Below, piece by piece: positions 43,931 to 52,548 of a stretch of DNA of 64,000 nt. The position numbers were made by a program, and so were the translations under genes. The notes beneath the pieces are model-generated. The model ran no database searches. It was given only the letters and a program-made list of their open reading frames with translations, and was not told the DNA's origin. Position 1 is the stretch's first letter. Every line of letters begins with the position of its first letter. The DNA lies in the NCBI GenBank assembly GCA_963667205.1, contig OY762959.1:1178001-1242000 (forward strand). The letters are read 5' to 3'. Source of the stretch: CF-162 sp963667205. GTDB lineage: Bacteria > Chloroflexota > Dehalococcoidia > SM23-28-2 > RBG-16-64-32.

Positions 43931-45010
43931 TCAGGAGAGGCCCATCGCGGACTCGACGGCCGAGAGGTCAGCATCGACCTCGGCTGCGTCGGTCTCGATG
44001 GCGAGGGCGGCCTCCGGGTCCTTGAGTCCGTGGCCTGTGATGACGCAGACGATCGTCTGGTCGCGGAGGCTCTCCGGACGTTCGGCAGCCGTCTTGAGGA
44101 GGCCGGCGACACAGGCGGCGGAGGCGGGCTCGCCGAAGATGCCCTCCTCTTCGGCGAGGAGACGGTAGGCGTTGAGGATCTCGTCGTCGGTCACAGCGTT
44201 GATCTCGCCTTCGGACTCGTCGCGCGCGGCGACGGCGGACTCCCACGAGGCGGGGTTGCCGATTCGGATGGCAGTGGCGACCGTCTGCGGGTCGTCGATG
44301 GGTTGGCCGCGGACGATCGGGGCGGCGCCGGCAGCCTGCCAGCCGCTCAAGCGCGGTTTGTGGCTGGCGCGCTCCGCCTGGTAGTACTCGACGAATCCGC
44401 GCCAGTAAGCGGTGATATTGCCGGCGTTGCCGACGGGGATGAACAGCAGGTCCGGCGCGTCTCCGAGCTCATCAATGATCTCGAAGGCGGCGGTCTTCTG
44501 GCCTTCGATGCGGTGCGGGTTGACGGAGTTGACGAGTGAGACGTTGTGCTTCTCCGAGACCTGGCGGGCGATGGCCAGCGCGTCGTCGAAGTTGCCGCGG
44601 ACGGTCAGCACGCGGGCACCGTGGGCGACGGCCTGGGCGAGCTTGCCCTTTGCGACGCGCCCTTGCGGGACGAGTACGACGGCGTCGAGGCCGCTGCGCG
44701 CGGCGTAAGCAGCGGCCGAGGCGCTCGTGTTTCCCGTCGAAGCGCAGAGGACGGCCCGCGAACGGGCCTCTGCCGCCTTGGCCACAGCGACGACCATGCC
44801 CCTGTCCTTGAACGAGGCCGTCGGGTTGCACAGCTCGAGCTTGAAGTAGAGGCTCTTGCAGCCGATGCGCTCGATGAGCCGGCGGGACTGCACGAGAGGC
44901 GTGTCGCCCTCGCCAAGGCTGAGCATCGGCGTATCGTCGGTGACGGGTAGGCGGTCCCGATAGCGTGCCAGGATACCTCTGGCAGCGGAGGTGCCGGTCA
45001 GGCGCTCCAA
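43931..45010 (-). CDS. thrC: Threonine synthase
   Basis: 359-residue PLP enzyme converting O-phosphohomoserine to threonine. The cofactor Lys is in NPTASFKDRGM, and STGNTSASAAAYAA and PVGNAGNITAYW form the phosphate pocket. TTG 45010 start. The same operon holds hom, but a coiled-coil gene lies between them; thrB is not in the window. Confidence 0.96.
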   Translation of the reverse strand: MERLTGTSAARGILARYRDRLPVTDDTPMLSLGEGDTPLVQSRRLIERIGCKSLYFKLELCNPTASFKDRGMVVAVAKAAEARSRAVLCASTGNTSASAAAYAARSGLDAVVLVPQGRVAKGKLAQAVAHGARVLTVRGNFDDALAIARQVSEKHNVSLVNSVNPHRIEGQKTAAFEIIDELGDAPDLLFIPVGNAGNITAYWRGFVEYYQAERASHKPRLSGWQAAGAAPIVRGQPIDDPQTVATAIRIGNPASWESAVAARDESEGEINAVTDDEILNAYRLLAEEEGIFGEPASAACVAGLLKTAAERPESLRDQTIVCVITGHGLKDPEAALAIETDAAEVDADLSAVESAMGLS

Positions 45011-45040
45011 GTTCGAGGCCTCATTGTGACGAGCGCCAGC

Positions 45041-46045
45041 TCAGTCGGTTGTGTGCAGCTCACCTTGCGTAAGCTCCTTGATCTCCTGGTTCAGCGCTTC
45101 GTTGGCACGACGGCGCTGGCGGATGAACGTCTGGTAGACCTTCTTCAGCGCTGCGTTCGTCTGCTCCGTCAGATCCTCAAGTCGCGCCGCCAGAGCCATC
45201 ATCTCGCTGGCCTGCTTCTGGCTGCGCTGGTCAAGGCGGTCCATCCCCTTGACGAATACGTCCGTGCTCTCGGTCACTTCGGTGGCGATGTGTTCGAGGC
45301 TGGCCATGCGATGATTGACCAGTTCGCGCTCGTGGGCGGCGCTCTGCAGCGCCTCCTTGGCCTCTTCCTGCGTGCCGGCGACCGCCTCCAGCTTCTCCTG
45401 GCGCTCCATCGCTTTCTGCAGCTGCTCAAGGGCAAGCGACATGCGGTCTGTCATCTTCTCGTTGGCGTCCTGCAGCTGCTGAAGCTCGCCGCTGAATCGG
45501 GCGAAATCCTGGTCCAGCCGCATCGTCGCCTCGTGGCTGCGGGCGGACTTCGTTTCGACACTCTCCATCGCCCGCTCGGCGGCCTGTGCCGCCAGGCGAT
45601 TGCCGGCGATCTCTTCTTCGATGTGCCGTGCGACATCTTCGAGCGCCTTCATCCGGCCATCGAATTGTTCGATCGTGCGGCCGATCGATTCCGTTTGGCT
45701 GGCGATCATGCCGAGGTCGTTGCGCTCACGCCCGGATTTGGTCTTAGCCTCTTTGCCAACGCGCTCGACGCGATCAGCGAGCTGGCCCTGGCGGACCTGC
45801 ACCTTGCCGAGCTTCTCGTTAAGCTCGCGCACCTCCTCCCGCAGCGACCCCAGCGTAGCCTCCACGGAGCCAGAGACGGCCGTGCCCTGCACGACCTTCT
45901 TCACGTCGGCGTCCAGCGACCAGGCGATCTTGAGCGCCTGCGCTAGTTCGCTTTCGAGCTTGTGCAGACGCGCCTTAGCGTCCTGGAGCTCGGTCTCCAG
46001 CCACTCGGTTGAGCCGGACGCCGGGGCCGTCCTGGTGCGGGCCAC
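45041..46045 (-). CDS. Coiled-coil protein between hom and thrC
   Basis: 334 residues, GTG start 2 bp after the hom stop. Almost the whole chain (about 15-330) is heptad-rich, with many Gln, Glu, Lys and Ala, no signal peptide and no transmembrane segment. It resembles generic SMC-like or apolipoprotein-like coiled-coil proteins but carries no catalytic motif. The name and function are unknown; a structural or scaffolding role is the only inference available. Confidence 0.85.
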   Translation of the reverse strand: MARTRTAPASGSTEWLETELQDAKARLHKLESELAQALKIAWSLDADVKKVVQGTAVSGSVEATLGSLREEVRELNEKLGKVQVRQGQLADRVERVGKEAKTKSGRERNDLGMIASQTESIGRTIEQFDGRMKALEDVARHIEEEIAGNRLAAQAAERAMESVETKSARSHEATMRLDQDFARFSGELQQLQDANEKMTDRMSLALEQLQKAMERQEKLEAVAGTQEEAKEALQSAAHERELVNHRMASLEHIATEVTESTDVFVKGMDRLDQRSQKQASEMMALAARLEDLTEQTNAALKKVYQTFIRQRRRANEALNQEIKELTQGELHTTD

Positions 46046-46047
46046 GA

Positions 46048-47343
46048 TCAGTCCTCCACCCGCAGGACGCTTCCGACGTTATGCACGTCGTCCTTCAGCT
46101 CTTCGATTTGCGAGATGCTGCGCTGGACGTCGGCTTCCCGCGCGGCGTGCGTCATAATCACGATTTCGGCCGTCTGCGCCTCGTCGTCGGTCTCCTTCTG
46201 GATGACCGAGGCGATGCTGACGCCGTTGTCGCCGCAGGCGCGCGCAATCTCGGCGAGCACGCCGGGCCGATCGCTGACCTCGACGCGGATGTAATAGCGA
46301 GTCGTGAGGTCTGATATCGTCTTCATCGCTATGTCGGCAGTATAACGCCAGGGGGAAGGCCGGCTGCCTTGAACGATCGAACGCGACGCTTCCATGACGT
46401 CTGCCATAATCGCCGAGGTCGAAGGCATTGACCCAGCGCCGGCGCCCTGGAAGAGCACGCGGCCGATCAAGTCGCCTTCCACCTGCACGGCGTTGAGCAC
46501 ACCGTCAACGTTGGCAAGCAGCTCCTCGTTCGGGACGAGGGCAGGATGGACTCGCACGCCGATGCCATCGGCATCGCGCCGGCCGATCGCCAGGAGCTTA
46601 ATCGTGTAGCCCAGCTCGGCCGCGTAGCGAAAGTCGCGCGGCATGAGGTGCGTGATGCCCTCTCGATGGACCTCTTCGACGCGGACGTGCCCGTGAAACG
46701 CCAGGCTGGAGAGGATCGCCAGCTTGTAGGCGGCGTCGAAGCCCTCCACGTCGGCGGCCGGGTCGGCCTCGGCGTAGCCCAGCTCCTGGGCCTGGCGAAG
46801 AGCCTCGCCGAAAGTGGCGCCCTCGCGGCTCATCTGCGTCAGGATGAAGTTCGTCGTCCCGTTGATGATGGCGCGCAGGCTCGTGATCTGGTTTGCAGAA
46901 AGGTCGCGCTTGAGCGGCGAGACGATCGGCATGCCGCCACCGACGCTGGCCTCGAAGAGGATGTCCACGCCGCCGGCGGTGGCCTGCGCCAGAAGCTCCG
47001 GCCCGTACTTGGCCATCAGCTCCTTGTTCGCCGTCACGACCCAGCGGCCGCGGCTCAGGCTCTCCTGGATATATTCGCGGGCCGGGTCTTCGCCGCCCAT
47101 GACCTCGACGACGATGTCACTTTCGGTGCCCAGCGCCTCGGCAGGGTCGGTCGTGATCAAGGAGGCGTCCGGGGCGAAGTCGCGCTCGCGCGTGGCGTCG
47201 CGCACGAGCACCTTGCGCAGCTCAATCCGGGCGCCGATGCGGTCGGCGTAAGTATCGGCGCTCTCGGTCAGAGCCCGCGCGACGCCGCTACCGACGACGC
47301 CGAGGCCCAGCAGCACGATGCCGACGCTCTGGCGTTCTGCCAC
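46048..47343 (-). CDS. hom: Homoserine dehydrogenase
   Basis: 431-residue NAD(P)-dependent enzyme turning aspartate semialdehyde to homoserine. Rossmann motif GLGVVGSGVAR is at the N-terminus, catalytic region ANKELMAKYGPELL and INGTTNFILTQM follow, and a C-terminal ACT domain (SDRPGVLAEIARACGDNGVS) should mediate threonine feedback. GTG start. Confidence 0.97.
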   Translation of the reverse strand: MAERQSVGIVLLGLGVVGSGVARALTESADTYADRIGARIELRKVLVRDATRERDFAPDASLITTDPAEALGTESDIVVEVMGGEDPAREYIQESLSRGRWVVTANKELMAKYGPELLAQATAGGVDILFEASVGGGMPIVSPLKRDLSANQITSLRAIINGTTNFILTQMSREGATFGEALRQAQELGYAEADPAADVEGFDAAYKLAILSSLAFHGHVRVEEVHREGITHLMPRDFRYAAELGYTIKLLAIGRRDADGIGVRVHPALVPNEELLANVDGVLNAVQVEGDLIGRVLFQGAGAGSMPSTSAIMADVMEASRSIVQGSRPSPWRYTADIAMKTISDLTTRYYIRVEVSDRPGVLAEIARACGDNGVSIASVIQKETDDEAQTAEIVIMTHAAREADVQRSISQIEELKDDVHNVGSVLRVED

Positions 47344-47391
47344 GGCAGCCCCTCCAATGACTAGTTATGTCCGGCAGGCCCGAGGTGCAGC

Positions 47392-48405
47392 CTACTGGAC
47401 TGTCAGGTTAGCGTGTTTGACGACGTACGCGATCTTATCCGGGTTGCCGATCTGGGTGTCCAGTTCGTTCACGACCTCGACGGATTCTTGCTTCTCGATC
47501 AGCCAGTCAAGATAGGCTGCTCTTCCGAGGCTGTCCCGGCTCTCGTCTGACACTTCCTGGCTGTCCGACTTGTCCAGCACCTCGAATATAAACACGGCAT
47601 TACCGGAGGAAAAGGTCGTGATCTCGTTCGCTTCGAGCGCGAACAGGATGTTCTCCAACGAATCGCCGAGGACGCCTTCCGGGACCCAGCCGACCTCGCC
47701 GCCCTCATCCTTTGTAGCGGTATCGAGAGAATTATCGGCGGCCAGCGTCGCGAAGTCGGCGCCAATGTTCAGCTGCTCGATCAGGCCGTCGGCCGTCTGC
47801 TGGTCCGCAAGCCGAATCTGGCGATAGTTCACCGATGGCAACGAGTCGACCACCTCCGCCGCAAAGAGGTCCGTCAGACCGCCCAGCAGAACGGCGGCTC
47901 GGGAGGCGTCCGTGAACTCCTCCTCGCTGAGGCCGGTGCGGGCCAGCTCCTCCGCGAAACGGGCGTCGAAGTTGGCGTCATCGGCTTCGATACCGAGCCT
48001 GGAGGCGATTTCGGCGCGGACGTCCTCATCAGAAGCGGTCACCGACCGCTCGCCAGCGAACTGCAGGAGAAGAGCTTCCTGGATCAGATCTGCACTCAGC
48101 GCGGGGAGAACCGATCCGGCGTTCCTGACGCCTGACTCTTCGCGAAAGAGGTTGGCCCGCTCGGTGTAGTCTCTGACGGTTATCTCCCGCTCGCCCACAC
48201 GCAGGCCCAGCGACCCAGGCCGCTGTTGGTCATCGATGTAATCGGAGAGGAAGGCCCAGCCGATTACACCCAGCGAGGCGACGACCAGGAAGACGATTCC
48301 GGCTGTGGCCCAGAGCTGCCAGCGGTTCGCCTCGAGCTTGCGCGTGATGCCTGTCTGCTCGTGCTCCCAGGTGGGGGTCGGGATCTTCGTGCGGCGTTTC
48401 GGCAT
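47392..48405 (-). CDS. SurA-type peptidyl-prolyl isomerase, membrane anchored
   Basis: 337 residues: cytosolic basic N-terminus, one transmembrane helix at about 33-55 (TAGIVFLVVASLGVIGWAF), then an extracytoplasmic SurA/PrsA chaperone N-domain (60-190) and a parvulin PPIase domain (about 195-290; EGGEVGWVPEGVLGDSLENI). It assists folding of exported proteins. Lies between rpsR and hom on the same strand. Confidence 0.92.
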   Translation of the reverse strand: MPKRRTKIPTPTWEHEQTGITRKLEANRWQLWATAGIVFLVVASLGVIGWAFLSDYIDDQQRPGSLGLRVGEREITVRDYTERANLFREESGVRNAGSVLPALSADLIQEALLLQFAGERSVTASDEDVRAEIASRLGIEADDANFDARFAEELARTGLSEEEFTDASRAAVLLGGLTDLFAAEVVDSLPSVNYRQIRLADQQTADGLIEQLNIGADFATLAADNSLDTATKDEGGEVGWVPEGVLGDSLENILFALEANEITTFSSGNAVFIFEVLDKSDSQEVSDESRDSLGRAAYLDWLIEKQESVEVVNELDTQIGNPDKIAYVVKHANLTVQ

Positions 48406-48464
48406 AGGTCTACCTACTGGAACAACAGCCGGGCGCCGCTGGCCGTTTCGATGCTAGCCAGCCG

Positions 48465-48830
48465 TTAACGGCCCTGTGAGACTCTGATGTGGTCCGGTGT
48501 GTAGGGCAAAAGCGCGAGGTGGCGGGCCCGCTTGATCGCGTTAGACAGCGCTCGCTGGTGCTTGGCGCAGGCGCTCGTGCGGCGCCGAGTCTCGATCCGG
48601 GCGCGATCGGAGACGAAGCGGCGCAGAAACGAGACGTTCTTGTAGTCCACGTACCTGATGTGATCGGCGCACATGATGCAGACGCGCCGGCGGCGGCCGC
48701 CGCTGCGTCCTCGCGACCGATCGTCATCGTCCCGGGACCGGCCGCCTCCGGCCGGGCGCGGACGTGGCCGGTCACCGCCCCCTCTGGCGGGTGCGCCGGC
48801 GCTTGTGGCTGTTGTTCTGCTGTCTGTCAT
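48465..48830 (-). CDS. rpsR: 30S ribosomal protein S18 with N-terminal tail
   Basis: 121 residues, versus about 75. The core starts at RRRVCIMCADHIRYVDYKN with a CxxC pair, and the C-terminal KRARHLALLPYTPDH is normal. Residues 1-48 are a Gly/Arg/Asp-rich tail with RSRDDDD and RGRSGGRRRR. Pairs with rpsF two genes upstream. Confidence 0.96.
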   Translation of the reverse strand: MTDSRTTATSAGAPARGGGDRPRPRPAGGGRSRDDDDRSRGRSGGRRRRVCIMCADHIRYVDYKNVSFLRRFVSDRARIETRRRTSACAKHQRALSNAIKRARHLALLPYTPDHIRVSQGR

Positions 48831-48838
48831 GGCTTGTC

Positions 48839-49243
48839 CTATTCGAAGGGAACGTCTTCCGGTTCCAGGTCCACCGGGGCGTCCTGGTCTTCTGGTCGCG
48901 GCGCGCCACCGGGCCTGCTATCAAGAAATTGTACGTCCTGCGCCACCACTTCGGTTGTGTAGCGCTTCTGTCCGTCCTGGCCTTCCCAGGCACGCGTCTG
49001 CAGCCGGCCCTCGACGTAGACGCGGCGGCCCTTCTGCAGGTACTGGTTGCAGAGCTCGGCCAGCTTGGCGAAGGCAACGATTCGGAACCACTCGGTCTCT
49101 TCCTTGCGCTCGCCGTCGGAGCCGGTGAAGCTGCGGCTGGCGGCCACGCGGAAGTTGGTGACGGCGGCGCCGTCCGCGGTGTAGCGCATCTCTGGGTCGG
49201 CGCCGAGATTGCCGATGACCATGACTTTGTTCAGGCCGGCCAT
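48839..49243 (-). CDS. ssb: Single-stranded DNA-binding protein
   Basis: 134 residues. OB-fold N-terminus GLNKVMVIGNLGADPEMRYT, acidic C-terminal tip ending DVPFE as needed for partner docking. Usual position between rpsF and rpsR. Its ATG follows the ancestral rpsF stop by 1 bp; the present rpsF stop is 140 bp upstream. Confidence 0.97.
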   Translation of the reverse strand: MAGLNKVMVIGNLGADPEMRYTADGAAVTNFRVAASRSFTGSDGERKEETEWFRIVAFAKLAELCNQYLQKGRRVYVEGRLQTRAWEGQDGQKRYTTEVVAQDVQFLDSRPGGAPRPEDQDAPVDLEPEDVPFE

Positions 49244-49244
49244 G

Positions 49245-49383
49245 CTAGTTCTCGCTCGCCGCCTCTGCCGGCTTCTCCGCCGGCTCCCTGGCCGGTGCCT
49301 CCGCGGGCTCCTTGGCCGGTGCCTCCGCGGGCTCTTCAGCCGCTGCCTCTGCGGGCTCTTCAGCCGCTGCCTCTGCGGGCTCT
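49245..49383 (-). pseudogene. Out-of-frame remnant of the rpsF tail
   Basis: In the frame shifted by 2 bp, codons for five EEPAEAAA-type units followed by KEPAEAPAREPAEKPAEA and SEN run to a TAG 1 bp before ssb. This is evidently the former end of S6, cut off by a 2-bp loss in one 24-bp repeat unit near 49401. Confidence 0.8.
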
Positions 49384-49434
49384 TCAGCCGCTGCCTCTGC
49401 GCTCTTCAGCCGCTGCCTCTGCGGGCTCTGCGAC
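49297..49434 (-). repeat. 24-bp tandem repeat in the rpsF tail
   Basis: Units of 24 bp coding EEPAEAAA, several of them identical; the copy ending near 49401 lacks two G residues. Degenerate copies continue toward ssb. Slippage-prone. Confidence 0.85.
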
Positions 49435-49878
49435 CGGTGCTGCTGCTGCGTCAGCCGCCGCCGGTGGGGCGGAGTCCGCGGCGGGAGCTTTTGCGGCTCC
49501 CTCTGCTGGTGCCTCTTTGGCGCCCTCTGCCGGCTTGTCGGCAGGCAGCTGGACGGGCGCGTCCGGGTCGAGTTCGGGCCTGATGACGATCGGCTCTTCC
49601 ATTCGCACGACGAGGTGACGCAGGACGTCATCAGCCAGATCGAGGCTACCTTCGATCTCGCGCACGTCCTGGGGGCCGAGCGTGAACTGCGAGATGCTGT
49701 AGTAGCCCTCGGTGAACCGATCGAGCGGGTAAGCGAGGCGCCGGCGTCCCCAACGATCGACGTTCTTGATCTCGCCGCCGCGTTCCTTGATCAGGCCGTG
49801 AACGCGATCGACGGTGGCGGGGAAGCCTTCTTCTCCGCCTTCGGGGCTAACGACAAGTACCAGTTCGTATTCTCTCAA
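49384..49878 (-). CDS. rpsF: 30S ribosomal protein S6 with acidic tail, truncated by frameshift
   Basis: 164 residues from TTG 49878 (AGAGGA site). Core to about residue 98 (EYELVLVVSPEGG, EIKNVDRWGRRRLAYPLDR, YYSISQFTLGPQDVR) is normal. An Ala/Glu/Pro-rich tail of about 66 residues follows, and ends abruptly as EERRGSG because a 2-bp deletion changes frame within the repeat region. S6 binds S18; both carry extra tails here. Confidence 0.95.
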   Translation of the reverse strand: MREYELVLVVSPEGGEEGFPATVDRVHGLIKERGGEIKNVDRWGRRRLAYPLDRFTEGYYSISQFTLGPQDVREIEGSLDLADDVLRHLVVRMEEPIVIRPELDPDAPVQLPADKPAEGAKEAPAEGAAKAPAADSAPPAAADAAAAPVAEPAEAAAEERRGSG

Positions 49879-49945
49879 TGGTTCCTCTCAACGCAAAGCA
49901 AAGCCCCGTGAGCCTCGGCCACAACGGGCCATTCCCACGGGCACC
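49879..49945 (-). promoter_or_regulatory. rpsF leader, possible S6:S18 regulatory RNA
   Basis: The leader can fold as CCCGTG/CACGGG enclosing a GGCC-loop-GGCC hairpin with a GGCCGAGG segment on the 3' side containing a CCG. The known S6:S18-binding rpsF leaders have a CCG in a bulge below a hairpin. Match is suggestive, not diagnostic. Confidence 0.35.
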
Positions 49946-49950
49946 AGCGA

Positions 49951-49979
49951 ATTATAACACCGCGCTATGGGACGAACAA
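49951..49979 (-). promoter_or_regulatory. rpsF-ssb-rpsR promoter
   Basis: Consensus -10 TATAAT (49956 to 49951), 17-bp spacer, -35 TTGTTC (49979 to 49974). It fires away from the glyA 3' end and leaves a leader of about 65 nt. Confidence 0.7.
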
Positions 49980-50003
49980 CGGGCCGCCGGCGGCGCTGCG
50001 GCC

Positions 50004-51284
50004 TCAGGCCGCCACGCCTTCGCGATCGGTGATTCCGGGCACGGCGAAGGCGCCGGCGAACTCTTCGACCTCGGCGCGCAGCTTGGCCAGCGCGGCGTCG
50101 TCATCGCGCACCTCGATCGCCCGGGCGAAGAAGCCGGCCACCGCGCGCATCTCGTCGGGGCCCATGCCACGGGTGGTGAGGGCGGGCGTGCCGATGCGTA
50201 TGCCGCTGCCCTGCAGGGGCGGCCGCTCGTCGTAGGGGATCGTGTTGCGGTTGACGGTGATCGCCGCCTTGTCGCAGACCTGCTCCGCCTTGCGGCCGCT
50301 GATGCCCTTGACGCCGACGTCCACCAGCATCAGGTGGTTGTCCGTGCCGCCGGAGACGAGCCGGAAGCCGTGGCCCTGCAGCGCTTCCGCCAGCACCTTC
50401 GCGTTGTCGACGATCTGCTGGGCGTAGTGCTTGAAGTCGGGCAGCAACGCCTCGCCGAAGCAGACGGCTTTGGCGGCGATCGTGTGCATGTGCGGCCCGC
50501 CCTGCACACCCGGAAACACAGTCTTGTCGATGGGCTTCGCGAGCTCCTCGGTGCTGAGGATGAAGCCGCTTCGCGGGCCGCGCAGCGTCTTGTGCGAGGT
50601 CGATGTCACGACGTGCGAGTGCGGCACCGGCGAGGGGTGCACGCCTCCGGCGACGAGGCCGGCGATGTGCGCCATGTCGGTAACCAGGTAGGCGCCAACG
50701 TCATCGGCGATCTCGCGAGCACGCGCGAAGTCGATGATCCGCGGGTAAGCGGTCGCGCCGACAACGATCATTTTCGGCTTGTGCTCCCGGGCCAGCGTCG
50801 CCATCTCGTCGTAATCGATGCGCTCGGACTCGCGCTCGACGCTGTAAGGGACGAAGTTGTAGAGCTGGCCGGAGAAGTTAATCTCGCGGCCGTGCGTCAG
50901 GTGGCCGCCCTGCGCCAGGTTCATGCCCATCGCCGTGTCGCCGGGCTCGATCAGCGCGAAGTAGGTGGCGAGGTTGGCCTCGGCGCCGCTGTTGGACTGG
51001 ACGTTGGCGTGCTCGCAGCCGAACAGCTCCTTGGCGCGGGCGATCGCCAGCGTCTCTGCCTCATCGACGACCTGGCAGCCGCCGTAATAGCGCTTGCCGG
51101 GATAGCCCTCGGCGTACTTGTTCGTGAGGATCGAGCCCATCGCCTCGAGGACGGCGGCGCTCGTGTAGTTCTCGGACGCGATCAGCTCGAGGCCGAGGCG
51201 CTGCCGGTCCTTCTCCTGCTGGATGATGGCGGACACGGCCGGATCGCTGTTGCTCAGCGCGCTGTCTACAGATCCATCGGTCAT
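50004..51284 (-). CDS. glyA: Serine hydroxymethyltransferase
   Basis: 426-residue PLP enzyme moving the serine hydroxymethyl group to tetrahydrofolate. The cofactor Lys is in TSTSHKTLRGPRSG, and NVQSNSGAEANLATYFAL plus the GTDNHLMLVD block are typical. GAGGTG precedes ATG 51284. It supplies one-carbon units, linked functionally to folE and to the SAM cycle. Confidence 0.98.
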   Translation of the reverse strand: MTDGSVDSALSNSDPAVSAIIQQEKDRQRLGLELIASENYTSAAVLEAMGSILTNKYAEGYPGKRYYGGCQVVDEAETLAIARAKELFGCEHANVQSNSGAEANLATYFALIEPGDTAMGMNLAQGGHLTHGREINFSGQLYNFVPYSVERESERIDYDEMATLAREHKPKMIVVGATAYPRIIDFARAREIADDVGAYLVTDMAHIAGLVAGGVHPSPVPHSHVVTSTSHKTLRGPRSGFILSTEELAKPIDKTVFPGVQGGPHMHTIAAKAVCFGEALLPDFKHYAQQIVDNAKVLAEALQGHGFRLVSGGTDNHLMLVDVGVKGISGRKAEQVCDKAAITVNRNTIPYDERPPLQGSGIRIGTPALTTRGMGPDEMRAVAGFFARAIEVRDDDAALAKLRAEVEEFAGAFAVPGITDREGVAA

Positions 51285-51312
51285 GGGGCACCTCGCTTAA
51301 ACGCAAAGCAGC

Positions 51313-51332
51313 GCCTCCCCATAGGGAAAGGC
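51313..51332 (-). other. Small hairpin in glyA leader
   Basis: In the 153-bp gap before glyA, an 8-bp imperfect hairpin (GCCTTTCC/GGGGAGGC with two G-U pairs on the minus strand) lies about 29 nt upstream of the ATG. I could not match the leader to a known riboswitch class and saw no clear promoter. Confidence 0.35.
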
Positions 51333-51437
51333 ACTGAGTTTGGGGCGGCTTTAGTTGTGATTGTGAACTGAGGTTCTCTCCTCTGCCCCCTCCTGCGGCG
51401 GAGACAGCACAAGTTTATGTCCCGCCGCGCCACGCCG

Positions 51438-52544
51438 TCAATCGCTTGGCGGCTGGCGTTCGCTGAGCGCCCAGGCGTGTTCGTTGAGCGCCATCAGCCC
51501 GCCCGACATCAGCGAGTGGCCGCCCAAGAGCACCGGAATCGTGGCAGCGGCCGCCGCGCGCGTGAAGTCGCGGAGGAACGGCTCCGAGATCGCGGCCGCC
51601 TCGCCCAGGTCGGAGAGGAAGCGGTCCTCGCGGCTGGCGGCGACCCGCTTGTGCGCAAGGAGTACGCGCGTGTCGATAAACGCGGCGTCGCCGAGTTCAG
51701 CCAGCGTGTCGAAGAAGCGATCGAGGCCGGCCAACTCGACGTAGAAACCCAGCAGCGAGCGAGCGGTGACCGTCTCCGCGCGGCCGTCGGCCTCCATGCC
51801 GCGCTCCTCAGCGAAGAGGCGCACGCGGCAGGCCGTCTGGCGTTCCAGGTAGGCCCAGGAGTGGCTGCCGACGCGACCGGCGACGACGATCTGCGACGCC
51901 CGGTCCGTGAGCAGCGGCAGCGTGCGCTCGTACGCGGTCGTGTCCAGCGCCAGGCGAGCGATATGCTCACGCAGTCGCGGGCCGCCTTCACCCGTCAGCG
52001 CGAGGACGAGCAGGTCGCTCGGCGAGTCGACGTCCATCTGGGTGGCAACGGTGCGGGACAGCTCCTGCACCGACAGGCCGGCCTCGTTGAAAGCGCGGGC
52101 GAGCGCGTTGTCGCGCCCGACGCGCTCGGCGGCGGCGAGCGCCGCCTCGGTCGCGGCGAAGGCGACAAGGTCGGACGAGAAGCTGTTGTTCGTGACGACA
52201 CCGCGCGCAAGCCCGGAGGCGACTTCGCGGAAGTCGGCGGCGGAGAAGAGCGGCACGCTGCCCGCGCCGATGTAGATGACGGATGCGAGCCGATGGCGCC
52301 TGACGACGTTCGCAAGACGGCGGCCGAAGTGGAACGGCTCAGGCGAGAAGTCGGTCTCGATTCCGGGCAAGGTAGCGGCCAACTCCGGCTCGTCGGTGAC
52401 GATGATCGCTCGTTCCGCGCAGCCTTCGAGTGCGGCTTCGGCGGCGTCGACGGCAGCGGCGAAACGCGCGTCGTCTACCGTCCGCTCGACAGGCGACGTA
52501 CCCCTCCCGCCGTAGAAGACCACGAGCGCCGGCGACTCCGGCAT
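51438..52544 (-). CDS. Uncharacterised protein, nucleotidyltransferase-like N-terminus
   Basis: 368 residues from ATG 52544 (MPESPALVVFYGGRG). The N-terminal third has alternating strands and helices with GGRGTSP, VTDEPELAATLPGIETDFSP and VIYIGAGSVPLFSA, which looks like a GT-A/nucleotidyltransferase core, but I cannot identify a family with confidence. It follows fruK by 4 bp in the hpf-fruK operon, hinting at sugar-phosphate or cofactor metabolism. Confidence 0.8.
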   Translation of the reverse strand: MPESPALVVFYGGRGTSPVERTVDDARFAAAVDAAEAALEGCAERAIIVTDEPELAATLPGIETDFSPEPFHFGRRLANVVRRHRLASVIYIGAGSVPLFSAADFREVASGLARGVVTNNSFSSDLVAFAATEAALAAAERVGRDNALARAFNEAGLSVQELSRTVATQMDVDSPSDLLVLALTGEGGPRLREHIARLALDTTAYERTLPLLTDRASQIVVAGRVGSHSWAYLERQTACRVRLFAEERGMEADGRAETVTARSLLGFYVELAGLDRFFDTLAELGDAAFIDTRVLLAHKRVAASREDRFLSDLGEAAAISEPFLRDFTRAAAAATIPVLLGGHSLMSGGLMALNEHAWALSERQPPSD

Positions 52545-52548
52545 CGGA

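Noticed and set aside
49878..51371. 497-codon plus-strand open frame
   Set aside because: Antisense to glyA, which is certain; sequence low in hydrophobic pattern.
51285..51437. Possible glycine, THF or ZTP riboswitch before glyA
   Set aside because: Conserved core sequences of these classes are not present; only a simple hairpin can be drawn.
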